From contig VXCM01000825.1 of the NCBI GenBank assembly GCA_014773175.1, forward strand, positions 96,882 to 160,881: DNA of 64,000 bases. Direction: 5' to 3'. The notes below the pieces were generated by a model. That model was not told the origin of the DNA, ran no database searches, and saw only the letters and a list, made by a program, of their open reading frames with translations. This DNA is from Lucifuga dentata. Taxonomy: Eukaryota; Chordata; Actinopteri; Ophidiiformes; Bythitidae. The position numbers were made by a program, and so were the translations under genes. This document shows, piece by piece, positions 48,269 through 59,918 of the stretch; position 1 is the first letter of the stretch, and each line of letters opens with the position of its first letter.

Positions 48269-48586
48269 AGGAATTTGCTCAAATGTACATTTGGTTTCAC
48301 ATTTCAATCAGTGGAATGCAGATTTAAATATCGAGCTGCATTGTCAATAGGAATTTCAATGATTTATCTGTTTGGTTATCCGTCTCCCTGTGCATTGCAT
48401 TGAAAAGGTTACAGTTTGTTATTCACACAACAAAATCAAAAGCATAATTCAGGCCTGATGATGTAAAACACATGCTTGTTGTCCACTTGATCATACAATA
48501 TTACACATTTATTATCATGATCATGAACTGAAGTATTGCCAACATGTCCCACTGGTTAATTAGAGTGTTGTTTTTACAATATTTTA

Positions 48587-48594
48587 ACCAAAGA
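48587..48594 (+). promoter_or_regulatory. miR-9-5p seed match, 8-mer (ACCAAAGA)
   Basis: A full 8-mer site (bases 2-8 plus the A opposite base 1), in AT-rich context that favours access. It is present only in transcripts using the distal polyadenylation signal at 49144. Confidence 0.45.
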
Positions 48595-49143
48595 CATGGA
48601 TCAAACTTGTCTTTTTCATTTTTTCTTTTGGTGTTTGTGTTAAATTTGAAGCCATTCTCTGTCGTCATCTGTTGATCAGTTGTTCTTTGTAATTATTATA
48701 ACAGACTAAATGCTGGTACCTCAAATTTGACCCAAGCCGTACCTCAGCTGGTGTTTTGAGAAGTTACTTGCAGTGCAAAGAGGAGACATACACCTGTACA
48801 GCCATGTGTAATAACGTACCATTGCTTCAGGTCCCTGCTTTCACACGGGACTCTTTGTTGCTCCACCTTGTTTGTGGTTTATTTAAGTTGTATTCAAAAG
48901 CTGAAAAAGAATATAAAAAAATGTTAAAATGCTTAAAAAGTCAGTCTGTAGTATCAAATGTAGCTTGTAACAACCTTGAATTGAGGGAGGTTTGGTATTG
49001 TTGTTTGGAACGCAAGAGCGGCTTTCAGCGGCATAAGCTGGCCTTTGTCGCCACTTGAGACTAAGATGGTATTAAATTAAATCCACATCTCTGTAACTCA
49101 AGGGACTTGATTCAGCTGTATGTAGTGAAACGTCTGGAGATGA

Positions 49144-49149
49144 AATAAA
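49144..49149 (+). terminator. Distal polyadenylation signal AATAAA
   Basis: Canonical hexamer, with a T/G-rich element (ggttatttgtattttg) about 20-40 nt downstream, the usual arrangement for a strong cleavage site. It would give a 3' UTR of about 3.2 kb. Confidence 0.45.
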
Positions 49150-49618
49150 AGTCTCCTCTGCTGGAGGGAAAGGTTATTTGTATTTTGCAGAGATTTCAGT
49201 AAAGTTACTGGCTTTCTTAGTTATCCTGATGTGACTTGGTGTGATTTCATTGTGTTTGACCTGTTTCTGCATGCATCCTAAAACAAGCTTTCCTCTCATT
49301 TTGTGCAGAAAACAAACATATCCATATGAAAGATGAGCCAAACCAATGAATGGCGCCATAGTAACTTCACTTTAACATACTGACTATGGATTGCATGACA
49401 TTGAAATAATGACAATGGCATCATTTTTAAGTTTTACATCTGTTTTTTTTTTGTTTTTTTTTTTTAATTTATATTAAAACAAAAGTGCATAAGTATTCAT
49501 ACTGGAGATATTTGTTTGACATTTAAAGCAAATGTTTATCTCACTTAACATTACAGTGGCATAATCTATCCCATTTATACATTATGCCCTTGATAGTCCA
49601 AATGGACCTTAAATTCAC

Positions 49619-49648
49619 AAAAAAAAAAAAAAANAAAAAAAAAAAAAA
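49619..49648. repeat. Poly-A with unresolved base
   Basis: A tract around n at 49634, then an A-rich aaaag run. A T-rich counterpart with n is at 50941-51010. Confidence 0.95.
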
Positions 49649-50960
49649 GAAAAAGAAAAAAAAAGAAAAAGAAAAGAAAACACAAGCATGGTGATCTGCT
49701 CCTAAAAATCGGAGATATAAGAAAAAAAATTCACAAAACAATAAAATATTCAATGCTGCAGGGTTATTTTTCAATAATAAGAGAAGAAATTCAAAACCAA
49801 ATGATTTTTCTGGTTTCATAACATTGTAATAAGCGTAATGTCTGATTCAAAGAAGCAGCAGTAATTTGCCATAACTACACCAACTCTGTATTAAATTATA
49901 ATGTCAATGGAGGGAAATACAACAACACAAAGCTCAGATATGAAACTGTAATTACACATTTATAACCAGATGATGAACGTGTTATTGCAGCACGTTATTA
50001 TGGCATCACGCAAACATACAGAAACATAGAGTTAGATTTTTAAAAAGATGTACTTTTAGTATTTTATCCCGTTTTCCCGCAGGCCCATCATTCTTTTTTG
50101 TTTCTCTTGCACATTTTGCGTTTATTTTACACCTGCAGCATAACTCAGTTTAATTAATACTTTTAACTTACAGTTTCTTAATAACATGTAATCTTTCTCA
50201 GCGTTTTTATGGGATTATTACATCTTTTTTGGTTGAGGTTTGTGATGTGTGGTTTTGAAGATGAGACCAATATCTCGTTTCTTTATCTCAGAAAAGAAAT
50301 TCACCTTCAAGTCAAAATACGTCGATGTGTTGAATCATTTGAGTTTTTTTGGTTCAGATTTTTAAAACCTCACTGAGGCCTGTTCTCTCGATCAATCAAT
50401 TTGCGTCATAACCTCAAATTTTAAATATAAATGTGGTAATGACATACACACCATAGTTTATTCACAGTAACTAGAATAAATAAATTATGTATCGTAACTG
50501 CATCTGTTTATTTTTTTTTTTAAATAAAAATTAGCTTCAAAATATCCTCATGGAAATCGCGTTTTCAATTAAATTACTTTTAATGAGCAAAAATCGTTCT
50601 TGCTTACACTTATTTAACATGAGTAACTAATGTATAATGTATTTTAGATGTTCTATCTGAATCATAAAAAAATTATCTTCATTATAAAGATTTTTTAATT
50701 AGCAAATACAAAACACTGTTGCTTGATACAAACTAGATTTTGTGTTGTAACACTTCAGCGTTGTAAAAACTGAAAATGTTATTTTGAAAAATATTTTATT
50801 TAATTCGAAAACTGATTTAAATGGAAACAACCATCACGTAAAACTGTGATGGGCGTAAAATGGAATGTATCAATCATATTGCTTGGATATGATGGACGAT
50901 ATTACATATCATTTTATCCTTGCTGTCATTATCGGGTGTTTTTCTTTTTTCTTTCTTTTC

Positions 50961-50991
<31 letters not shown>

Positions 50992-51568
50992 TNTTTTTTT
51001 TTTTTTTTTTATAAAATCAGCTTATTTCTGTAATGTTCCTGTAGTGATTTACATTGTGTCTGCGGCACTTAAGTGTGAATTTATATGATCTTTCTGTTAT
51101 GGCACCTATATTTCATATTTCATCACTGCAGCATTCAGGGACGTATAATGTGTCTGTGCTGCTAAATAGTGAGTTTCATTGTCTTATCAAAGTTTATGGT
51201 GCTTTTATGTCGATAATATTACTGAAGATCTTTTTGGCTTCCAAAACATGTTGCTTTACTGTCATTCTTCTCCTGCTTTATTACATCAAACCTTCATCTA
51301 TTTTAAAGTAGTTCTATAGTCGATGGCAAAACAGGCAAAGATTAATGTAATTTACTGTCACAATGTAATTTATTATATGTCTCAAATAATATATTGTGAC
51401 AGCAGTTCTTAGACTCTCTCAAAAGGCCAGAATGAAATAAGACACGTCACCATGTGAAGGAACAGGCCTGATTGCTAAAATTTTTATCAACCTATTGCTA
51501 ACAAGTAGAGTCATAAAGGCAAATAAAAACAGGCTTAAATCAAAGAAAAAAAAAACATGGAAGAAATG

Positions 51569-51570
<2 letters not shown>

Positions 51571-51600
<30 letters not shown>
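51571..51600. repeat. Poly-A, 30 bp
   Basis: Uninterrupted A tract downstream of mef2c. Confidence 0.95.
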
Positions 51601-51602
<2 letters not shown>

Positions 51603-52224
51603 CGACAAATCCTCGAATTAAAGCTGTGTTAGGTAATTAAGAAAATAAGTGAAAACACCTTAATGATAAATAAATACATTTTGGACACATTTTGGACGCC
51701 CAAAACAGCGTCAGTGTCCTCAATATGTCGTATATATTGTAGGCATTTTCTATTTTGCACGTAATTTATCCGATGTGGCGTTAAGGTTTTTAACGACAAT
51801 GAGTTATTTAACCCCACATGCAACTTTTATTTGTGACGCGTTAAATTTTGCTCGCATTCTTTTGCACGATTGTTGAATCACTTCACTCCACTGAGCGTTC
51901 AGTTTGGGAACGTTTAGCTCTACCATTCTCCAAACGCACCACTAGATGTCAGTATTTCGTCGTCTAGTCGTAAACTTCCCACTCTAATCTTTATCCTCAT
52001 CCTCATCCTCATTCTGCGAACCTATTCATAAAGGACGACTAGACCTAAATAAGCATCTTTACACTTCCACACTCTCCTGCGATCTTATTTGTGTAAAGTT
52101 TCAGGGAGAATATTTCGCCTCATTTAATTCATGTGAAATTCACAAATACAATTTAAGATACGATATGGAAAAACAGAAAGAAAGAAATATAACCTGCTAT
52201 GGCTAAAATAACACCAACAGAATC

Positions 52225-52243
52225 AATAATAATAATAATAATG

Positions 52244-52285
<42 letters not shown>

Positions 52286-52333
52286 TTTCTATACACACAG
52301 ACTATGGAATTTTCTTTATTCTTTACTTTTGTG

Positions 52334-52375
<42 letters not shown>
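52225..52375. repeat. AAT microsatellite and nearby poly-T
   Basis: AAT units (52225-52284) with one g variant, then T40 at 52336-52375. Confidence 0.95.
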
Positions 52376-52379
<4 letters not shown>

Positions 52380-52660
52380 GATACAGGAGACAGTTCACAC
52401 TTTGCAGATATGCTACGGAAAAACAACTAGTTTTTCATTAGAGCAAATGTCCAGACAGTCTCCAGTGTTAGAAGATGCTTGTCTGTGTAAACATGGAAAT
52501 AATACGGTTTTAATGTCTTCTTTTAGCCCCCCAAAAATCCTTCTAAAAAGGAAAAATAGGTCTAAAATCTTTTCGTTTGCGCATTTTATCTGTTAAATAT
52601 ACTTGCAGCTGAATCTTTAGTTCAGTTTTTCCCCAGAATATTTGCTAACTACAAAAGAAC

Positions 52661-52689
<29 letters not shown>
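52661..52689. repeat. Poly-A, 29 bp
   Basis: Uninterrupted A tract. Confidence 0.95.
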
Positions 52690-52692
<3 letters not shown>

Positions 52693-53571
52693 AGGGGAAA
52701 AAAAAAACACTATATATCAGTCTTATTTGTCCAATACCACAAACACATCATCTCATCAAGATGAACTGTGAAAATCCTGTGGTTTTGCGTGGCTCGGACA
52801 TGAGGCCCACACCGTGTGATGAAATCAATACATTCAGGTATTATCACAAAACGCTAACATAAGCTGAAACTGTGAAATCCCTGCATGTCCGTGAATGTGT
52901 GTCTCTCTAATGCTGGATTCAAAGGGGGATCATTGAGCACCAGGCTGCTCTCCTCCGCAACTCCTACCACAACTATGTCTTTGTCAGGACCAGGGATGGA
53001 GAGGAAAATAGAAACGTAAGAGTCAAGTAAAAGTCCATGTGTACTCAGCATTACAGTGATGTCATTAGCCTTCTTTCTCTCTCAGATGAGTGGTGGAACA
53101 ATCACAAAACCACGTTTCTGTTTCATGAAAGATAATGCACTCATCCTCCAGAAGAAGAATTATCTAAAAATAATATCCTACCACTACTCTCCTTTTTTAT
53201 CTCATATAGAGTGCCAATCTTCTTATATGAAAACAGCCTAAAACAAAAAAGTTCCAACCCCCCTAGTTTGATATATTTTGCAAAAGCATTAGAAAAAGAC
53301 ATATTTGGCACTATTTCTCCATTACAGCCCCTGTTATCTCTTTATCTGAAACTGAGGGTGTAACTTCATATCTGGAAAGAGCAACGATCTCTACCTTTAA
53401 GTAATGTGATATCCTGATACTTTTTAAACGAGTAATTAGTAATGGGTAAATATGACTTTTTTTTTTTTTTCAGTGACAAGCCCAGCATTGGTGTCAAAAC
53501 GCACACACACACACACACACACCCAGGTGGGGTAACGGGCTCCTGTGGCTGTATATCTTTCCGTGAGCCAG

Positions 53572-53590
53572 TCTGACCGCTGGTGCTGAG
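53572..53590 (-). promoter_or_regulatory. Weak REST/RE1-like sequence
   Basis: The + strand reads ctgacc-gct-ggtgctgag, resembling the inverted RE1 (ctgtcc-at-ggtgctgaa) with one mismatch in the left half and one extra spacer base. REST is known to regulate mir-9 genes in mammals. Imperfect match. Confidence 0.15.
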
Positions 53591-53914
53591 CCAGGAGCAG
53601 TTCAAGAGCAAGGTTCAATGAGGAGGGAGTAGCCTATAGCCACTGCGTCTGCTTTGACTTAAAAGTTGACCTGTATGGAAAACGTCCCAGCAACTTGACA
53701 GAAATGACACCTAAACAAAACAACAAGACGGCATGAGCCTGATTGGATTTGGTTAATTGGAGGTAAGTTTAAAAGTGCTTTAGAGCACGTTTTATAAAGA
53801 TGCGATAAGTGCAACTAAAGCAGCAATAAATAACAAAGAAGAGATATTTAAAAGAAATGTCTACCTTATCCTATTTGTGCTCAATATGAATATATATGTA
53901 GTCTCTATATCTTA

Positions 53915-53970
53915 ACGCGCTGTGTTCGCATGCGCGCGCTCGCCCTTGGCAACACCATGCGCGCACACGT
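53915..53970. promoter_or_regulatory. CpG-dense patch with NRF1-like and X-box-like motifs
   Basis: Contains cgcatgcgcgcgctcgcc, ttggcaacaccatgcgcgca and further CpGs in an otherwise AT-rich region. GCATGCGC is the NRF1 core and is typical of CpG promoters. It could be a promoter of the mir-9 host RNA, 5.5 kb upstream of the hairpin. Confidence 0.3.
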
Positions 53971-54727
53971 AAGCAGAGGAGACAGCCCGTGCAACTGTAG
54001 CCTAAATGTCAGCCCTGCGTCATTGGATTTCTTACCAACTGGGCAGGAGACTTTTTGGGTTTTAGTTTTCACACAGATCGCGTCATTTTCTGGTTGAATT
54101 GGCTCATGAGAAGCCATGTTCATCTTTTAGTGTTCCCTCTTCACTGAATCTGCTCTATTGTTCAGCAGAGAGCTCTTTGTCCATGCATGCTGGATTTGAG
54201 TATTCACAAGCCGATTTCTATGATTCAGACAGATGATTTTTTTTTTTAAATCTTAACGATAGAGGCCACGATGCCGTCGAAATCGTATCACAACACTTCG
54301 TATTTCATTAACCTATAATTTGAATATGTAGTCTGAAATTTGGGTATTACATCTCGCTTATACAAAGGCTTCGCATCTCTCTGCATCCAAAGCATGTAAA
54401 ACTAGGCTGAAGTAAACATTGAGCGAGAAGTATGTAATGCAAATCTATCCACTGAATATGCATCAATATTAAAAATAATACGCACACCAGAGCCAACAGC
54501 GTCGGAGCATTGAGAATGGCGGAGCGGATCGTCTCATTACGCATGGGCGGTTTTCCACGCAGGAGCCATGGTTCTCCTTCTCTTCATGTCTCGCTTCTGT
54601 CCCGCTCACATTAACGGAGCCTCTTGGAAAAACAAACAAGGCTATGTTGGTTTTCAAAACGGCAATCAAACACCCAAGAACTGGCTGGGGGGAAATTACT
54701 CCGACTGCAGCCGGACGGACTATGTAG

Positions 54728-54796
54728 TAAGCGGGATTTGCATATTTTGATGCGCTAATTGCCTTGATGTATTTAAATATGGCTGCACGTAGTTGA
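54728..54796. promoter_or_regulatory. POU/homeobox motif cluster, candidate conserved enhancer
   Basis: An octamer ATTTGCAT, then gctaattgcc and ttgatgtatttaaata, within 60 bp and free of simple repeats. Such clusters are usual in neural enhancers. Conservation cannot be checked here. Confidence 0.3.
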
Positions 54797-55274
54797 TATG
54801 CTTGTCTACGTCACTGAACGTGCCCTCGCTTTTCAACTAAAACGTGAATCTGCTTGAGTCTAACGGATACGCCTGCAATTAGGCTAAGGGTGGAGGGGGG
54901 AATAATATGAGAAAGAATGCTTTGCCTTTCTTTGCTGTCTTTTCAGATACATTATTAATGTTTTTTTTATTTGTTTGCCGTCCTAAAAATGCATTTTGAA
55001 AATAGAAGTTAAAAAAAGAAAGGCTTTCATAACAACTGAATTCCATAGCTGTTGAAAATAATGGACCAAGCTGTCACATATATTTATGTTTATGGCAAAG
55101 ACATGAAGTTGCAGAAAAAGTCGAAAATTATAAATATTCACAAAAACAAAAAGTATATCTTCGCCAAGATAATTATATGAGTGCATGGACTACAAGTAGG
55201 TCACCTTATTCTAACTTTTGTGGAGGATTTCTTACTCCTTTTTCCTTCTCTCTTTCTCTCTAGACTTTCTTAAC

Positions 55275-55276
<2 letters not shown>

Positions 55277-55327
<51 letters not shown>
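55277..55327. repeat. TG microsatellite, 51 bp
   Basis: About 25 TG units. Confidence 0.95.
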
Positions 55328-55329
<2 letters not shown>

Positions 55330-57229
55330 AAAAAGGATAGAGCATACACTCTTATGTGTGCGTCTTATGAGATTACCTCTTATTAGGCTACAGGGAGCAA
55401 GGTGAAGTCATAAGTCTAGTATGGGTCTACTGCACACACACATCCAATCAAACCATTCTGGATGAAGTTTAAAGTGGTGTGTTTTTCTCAAAGTCTTCCT
55501 TTTTCTTTTTTTATTATTGGCCTCATTCTAGACTTAGTTTGGGAATTGCATGTAGCAAATCGTTTCCCCTCTGTCTGGAACCCGGTAAATGCGTTCCGTT
55601 TGTCAAAGCGTGTTAGCGAGGCGCCTGCAGCAAATTCATTACCACCCAGCCGCGAGGCTCACTTCGTAACCTGGTCAGGGGAGAGGTCCATGCCAAACCA
55701 CGAACAATGCTTCCTCAGTTTGTGCTTGCAACAAAAGAACCGAGGGAACTTGTTTGAATTTCAGAGCACGTCCTCTTCTCACACAGAAGGATGGACTTTA
55801 CATCCCCTCCTCCTCCTCATCATCACCCCTCCCTCCTCATCACACACCCCACCACTACCAGGAGGAAAAAAACAAAACAAAAAAAAAAAAAACTTAGTCT
55901 GAAAGCTCAACTGTGCATGCACTTTTCTATTTGGTGCTTGTAGACGTTATGAGAAAGTTGTCTCTCTCCCTACATCTCTCTCCCTCTGCCCATCCCTCCC
56001 TCCTTTTCATTCTCGTCTATCATGTGCTTGGGTTATGCTCATGCTTTGCAGAGCAGCTGAAGCACGCTTACTGTTAGCGGCTATTTTAAAGTGATGACCC
56101 TCTAAAATACGGCTGGGATATTTGAGGGAACATATACCACATCACGATGTGCACGGACGCAACTGAGCACCTGCTTGGGACGGTTTCTGAGTGCAGTGAT
56201 GTCTCTCCTCTTTAGAGAAGTAAGTGCAACTTTTGTGCCTGCTTTAATAGGCTGCATCTTGTGCGTAAAAGCTGTCCTGTGCGTAAAAGCCAATGGAAGA
56301 ATAAGAGGAATTTTTTTTTTTTTTTTGCTGAGAGCTGATTTGGACTGTTGTTTGACTGTTGATATTTTCGTTTTTATAAAGAAATATGAAGATTCTTTTT
56401 GATGATTGTGATTGTGATTGTAAATGACTCCTCGAACACTTTGGAATCAAGAGCGCACTGCTTAACTCTTTCCACTTTGCACTGTGAACAGCAACTGGCC
56501 GTAACTTAATTCAATTTTGGCTCATATATAATTCTAATAGTTTTTATTTTACTCGTGTACACTACATGGCTAATGTCTGTCGTTCTGTTTTGACTAAAGA
56601 AATTAACTTCTGGTTTATTCCTATAATGTAAGCGGTTGTGATGATCTGCTTTTGTTCTATGACTATCTAAACTGCTGTTTAGTGGAAATGTGGAAGAGTG
56701 GAAAAACATGTAACACATTTCAATACCTGTGAGACAATCAGTCTCTAACATGCGTTTGTATGGTGGAAACCGTATGAGAAATGCTAATTCTAAGCGATGT
56801 GCCAGAGATCATTTTATGAGCAATCGAGAAAAAAAAATGCACTCATTTATATAAAAAGGCAATCATCAGCCTCATTGATTCATATAATAAAGACATTCCG
56901 TTTATTTATAATATAAGCAAAATATTTTTTTTATTTAGAAAACAACATAGGAGAGTCATTGATGAGAGTGAAGTTAAAAAAAAAAAGTTCCCCACAATGG
57001 ACATGACCAAAATCGTCACACAGTGCACTGAAACAACTGTGTATCGTTTACTGTTACACTTTCCATATTGCAAGAAAGCATCGTGTGTTCTAATAATATA
57101 GTTAAAGACACTCATCATATATTTTGTTTCTTAGCACTGTAACATTACGGGCATATAACCGATAATAATTTCAAGTGGATCAGTAGGGTATAAGTTTTGT
57201 TAAATGATGTGCTGTGATTAAATCATGGC

Positions 57230-57460
57230 CTCTGTGTTGGAGGCCTATTCTGAAGCCTGCTTTACCTTAATGAGGAGGCTTTAGTAATGTTGATCTGAAC
57301 GATCAGGCTGGCCTTACAATTAATCATTCATCAGATTTAGAGAATCGTTATAAATAAGCAACCGAAAGCTAGATAATTGGAGATGCATTATAAGAAGCAA
57401 AGGCATGAACAATGTGTGCGTAAATGATTGAATTTTAGAGTATTTCCACGTGTACAGGCA
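57230..57460. promoter_or_regulatory. Homeobox-rich candidate conserved noncoding element
   Basis: Complex, repeat-free sequence with ttaatgagg, caattaatcattcatca and gataattgg motifs. It also holds aaagctagataa (57368-57379), a 12-mer shared with miR-9-3p but without any hairpin. An enhancer is plausible but unproven. Confidence 0.25.
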
Positions 57461-57733
57461 TATTTAGGCCACATGCTAAATGTGTTGCACTGGGAATATG
57501 GTCTTTATAAAGGGTTGATGAGAGATGGGAACAAAGATGCAAGAGTTGACAATGACCAGGAACAAAGTAATGTGTAAAGTCACTCAGCCACGTGAGTCAT
57601 ATCTGCTCATTAAAACACCTGCTAAGTCCCTCCTACCCACGAAGCAAACAGATCAGAAACAGTTGCAGCTGAATGAGACAGAGGGAAAAAGGTGATGACA
57701 AGTAATTTAGCACCCGATAGTTCACATCTCGTG

Positions 57734-57735
<2 letters not shown>

Positions 57736-57821
<86 letters not shown>
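57736..57821. repeat. Compound CA/GA microsatellite
   Basis: CA units to 57782, then GA units. Confidence 0.95.
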
Positions 57822-57822
<1 letters not shown>

Positions 57823-58600
57823 ATGACATTTTTATAGTCGGAGGGTAACTTATTTCCTTAATGGTGAATGTTTTAGAGTCCGAATGGAATCAAAGTTGTG
57901 CACTTCATAGGTGCCGTGATCTAAGTGGGTGTCCTGCAGTTGCGTGTTCCTGCGCATGATCCGTCATATGTGCCACTGTCTGTTACTGTTGACTCACTTA
58001 CAAAGATCCCATATACTGACCTGCTTGTGTTGAGCTATTGGTTTACTAGTTATATTTCAGTAGAAAAGTGAGCGGGTTAACACGTAAACGATGAAGCGCT
58101 TGTGTCTATGTTGCGTGAGGCGACATCGCCATAGCCTACCTGAATACCATTGTAGTCTACCCTTCGGATGCGACGATGACAAACAATACAAGAGGCTAGA
58201 AAGGATTTCGACGCAAAATCGAGTATGTGAGGGCAATCGAGCTCTTATAGTATATCTCACTGGTATATTTGGTGACGAAGAGCAAAAAACAAGCGAGTAG
58301 CGTGTTATTGCGAATAGAAAATGCAGCCTACGCTGGACAGGCAGAAGACATAGGCGCTCAGGAAGCTCCAGGATGCTCTTCTCATTCAGTTGTTTCATTT
58401 TTATTGTTTTAATCGTTGCTATTTCTGAGCGTATCTTCCAGTAAAACCGATGTCATTCTGTATAAAATCATGTTTTCCCTGCCATCCCTTTTCATCCCTG
58501 TGTGAGAGAAGGCGTGCTGCTGCTCGCTGCAAGGCGGACTTATTCCAGCGCGCTCTGCAGTGGATGGAGATTGTGCATGGATAGGAGGGTGCATTTGCGA

Positions 58601-58628
58601 TTTTTTNTTTTTTTTTTTTTTTTTTTTT
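58601..58628. repeat. Poly-T with unresolved base
   Basis: T tract around n at 58607. Confidence 0.95.
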
Positions 58629-59430
58629 ATGACATCACCGCAGTTACATTGTCGTGGTCCGAGGCCTTTGACCTCACCGGGGTTGGTCCATATTTTGGCC
58701 ACCCCCCAGCCCCCCTATCCTTTGGGGATGGCCCCTATTCCCCCACTCTTTTCAGACCGACCGACCATGCAGCCTGCAGAACGGACCTTTTGGCTCAGAG
58801 TCAGCGGCTTTATCTCTCCTTAAGTACATGCTGGATATGAGCGGACAATTTGACACTCTTTGGCCAAAAAACAAGCTCTTCTGTTCATAATCCGAAACAT
58901 TTGCGTCGTAATTCCCTGTGTCGTTATTGCACTTTCCACAGGAAACCGGATTTTCCCCCCTTCTCTACCGTGTTTCTTCTCCGCTGGCCTCACAGGATAT
59001 CTATTGCTGCTGCCACAACGACTTAATAGAGGCGAAACAGCCTTTTGTGGGATTGAGGCTATTTGCATTGCAAATTAGGGCCCCTGTGCAAGGATGACTG
59101 CACCTTACCCGCGATTTTCAAGGCCTACTTCAACTCAGTAATATTGGTTAATGTCAAGTGAATATGACATTAACATTGGGATTATATATCTTCTTCTTCT
59201 TTTTTTTTTTTCCAAGAACTGCCGCCTTTTACAGTGGGTGTGTAATACTTTGCAGTAGTGGCCCTCAATGGCAATAATGGGAAAATAAGGAATATAATTC
59301 ACAATGTGACTTACAAAGGACACTGATGACTTTTGTTTAATATATTTGAGTTCTGAGGAGATGAAACTTGGAGACCAGAAGAGGATGTGTACATATGGAT
59401 TATTGCTGAATAATAGGAAGTGGGTTGTTA

Positions 59431-59453
59431 TCTTTGGTTATCTAGCTGTATGA
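59431..59453 (+). ncRNA. mir9-2: miR-9-5p mature sequence
   Basis: 23 nt identical to the universally conserved miR-9-5p, with seed ctttggt at bases 2-8. Its seed targets ACCAAAG(A), found twice in the mef2c 3' UTR. Confidence 0.97.
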
Positions 59454-59467
59454 GTGTTCTGCTCGTC

Positions 59468-59489
59468 ATAAAGCTAGATAACCGAAAGT
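59468..59489 (+). ncRNA. mir9-2: miR-9-3p (miR-9*) mature sequence
   Basis: 22 nt identical to conserved miR-9-3p, starting ataaagctagataaccg. It pairs with the 5p arm with the normal 2-nt 3' overhang. Confidence 0.95.
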
Positions 59490-59756
59490 AAAAACTACTT
59501 CCAGACTCATCGAGGACTTTGGAGGACATTTCTCAATTTTGGACCCGTGGACCAGAAATTGTAGATTTGATTAATTGCTGATGTTTTTGTTATGTTAATG
59601 ATTCTGCCAAAATAGTTTTGTTTTTTTTTAAACAAGTTTAAATATTTTCATAGAAAGTGACACTTTTTGTGGGCACTTTTCTTATTTTAATTAAGGTTTT
59701 CCAGGAGTCTTAAAGTACATTATTGTGTACTTTTCTTAAAGTATACTATTGTGTAT

Positions 59757-59813
59757 GCACACACACACACACACACACAGAGTCACCTAAATTTGAACTT
59801 GCGCGCGCACACA

Positions 59814-59861
<48 letters not shown>

Positions 59862-59866
59862 NCACA

Positions 59867-59914
<48 letters not shown>
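59757..59914. repeat. Compound CA/GA microsatellite, apparently doubled at an n
   Basis: CA then GA units twice in succession, separated by n at 59862, 270 bp after the mir-9 hairpin. The doubling may again be an unmerged overlap. Confidence 0.9.

Positions 59915-59918
<4 letters not shown>

Larger units (their letters stand above)
45994..49165 (+). other. mef2c: mef2c 3' UTR (extent inferred)
   Basis: AT-rich, no coding potential, with several AATAAA signals (46954, 46973, 48263, 49144). A UTR of about 3.2 kb is in line with the long MEF2C 3' UTRs of vertebrates. The end is placed just after the last signal and is uncertain: shorter forms ending near 46.98 or 48.29 kb are equally readable. 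It contains a Pumilio-type TGTAAATA (46695) and miR-9 seed matches. Confidence 0.55.
49166..59415. other. Noncoding stretch between mef2c and mir-9; likely host-RNA and enhancer landscape
   Basis: No ORF here shows recognisable domains or paired splice phases; the open frames are short or cross simple repeats. It holds homopolymers (51571-51600, 52336-52375, 52661-52689), an AAT microsatellite, a TG tract, a CA/GA compound tract and patches that look regulatory (53.57, 53.92, 54.73, 57.24 kb). By synteny with mammals it may contain promoter and exons of the long noncoding RNA that carries mir-9-2, but I cannot place its exons. Confidence 0.5.
59416..59502 (+). ncRNA. mir9-2: mir-9 precursor hairpin (mir-9-2 type)
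   Basis: Both arms of the vertebrate mir-9 hairpin are perfect: the 5p arm begins tctttggttatctagctg and the 3p arm begins ataaagctagataaccg, joined by a 14-nt loop. The base of the stem, ggaagtgggtt against aaaactacttcc, resembles the mir-9-2 precursor (ggaagcgagtt...aaaaactcctt) rather than mir-9-1 or mir-9-3. miR-9 is a neural microRNA that controls progenitor proliferation and differentiation. In mammals MIR9-2 lies downstream of MEF2C in the same orientation, inside LINC00461; the same order is seen here at 13.4 kb from the mef2c stop. Confidence 0.97.

Noticed and set aside
55462..55902. 146-codon plus-strand frame downstream of mef2c
   Set aside because: No recognisable domain, low-complexity Ser/Pro/Lys end at a poly-A run, and no flanking splice sites or partner exons.
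57350..57400. Second mir-9 hairpin
   Set aside because: Only a 12-mer of miR-9-3p is present; the 5p arm is missing and no stem forms.
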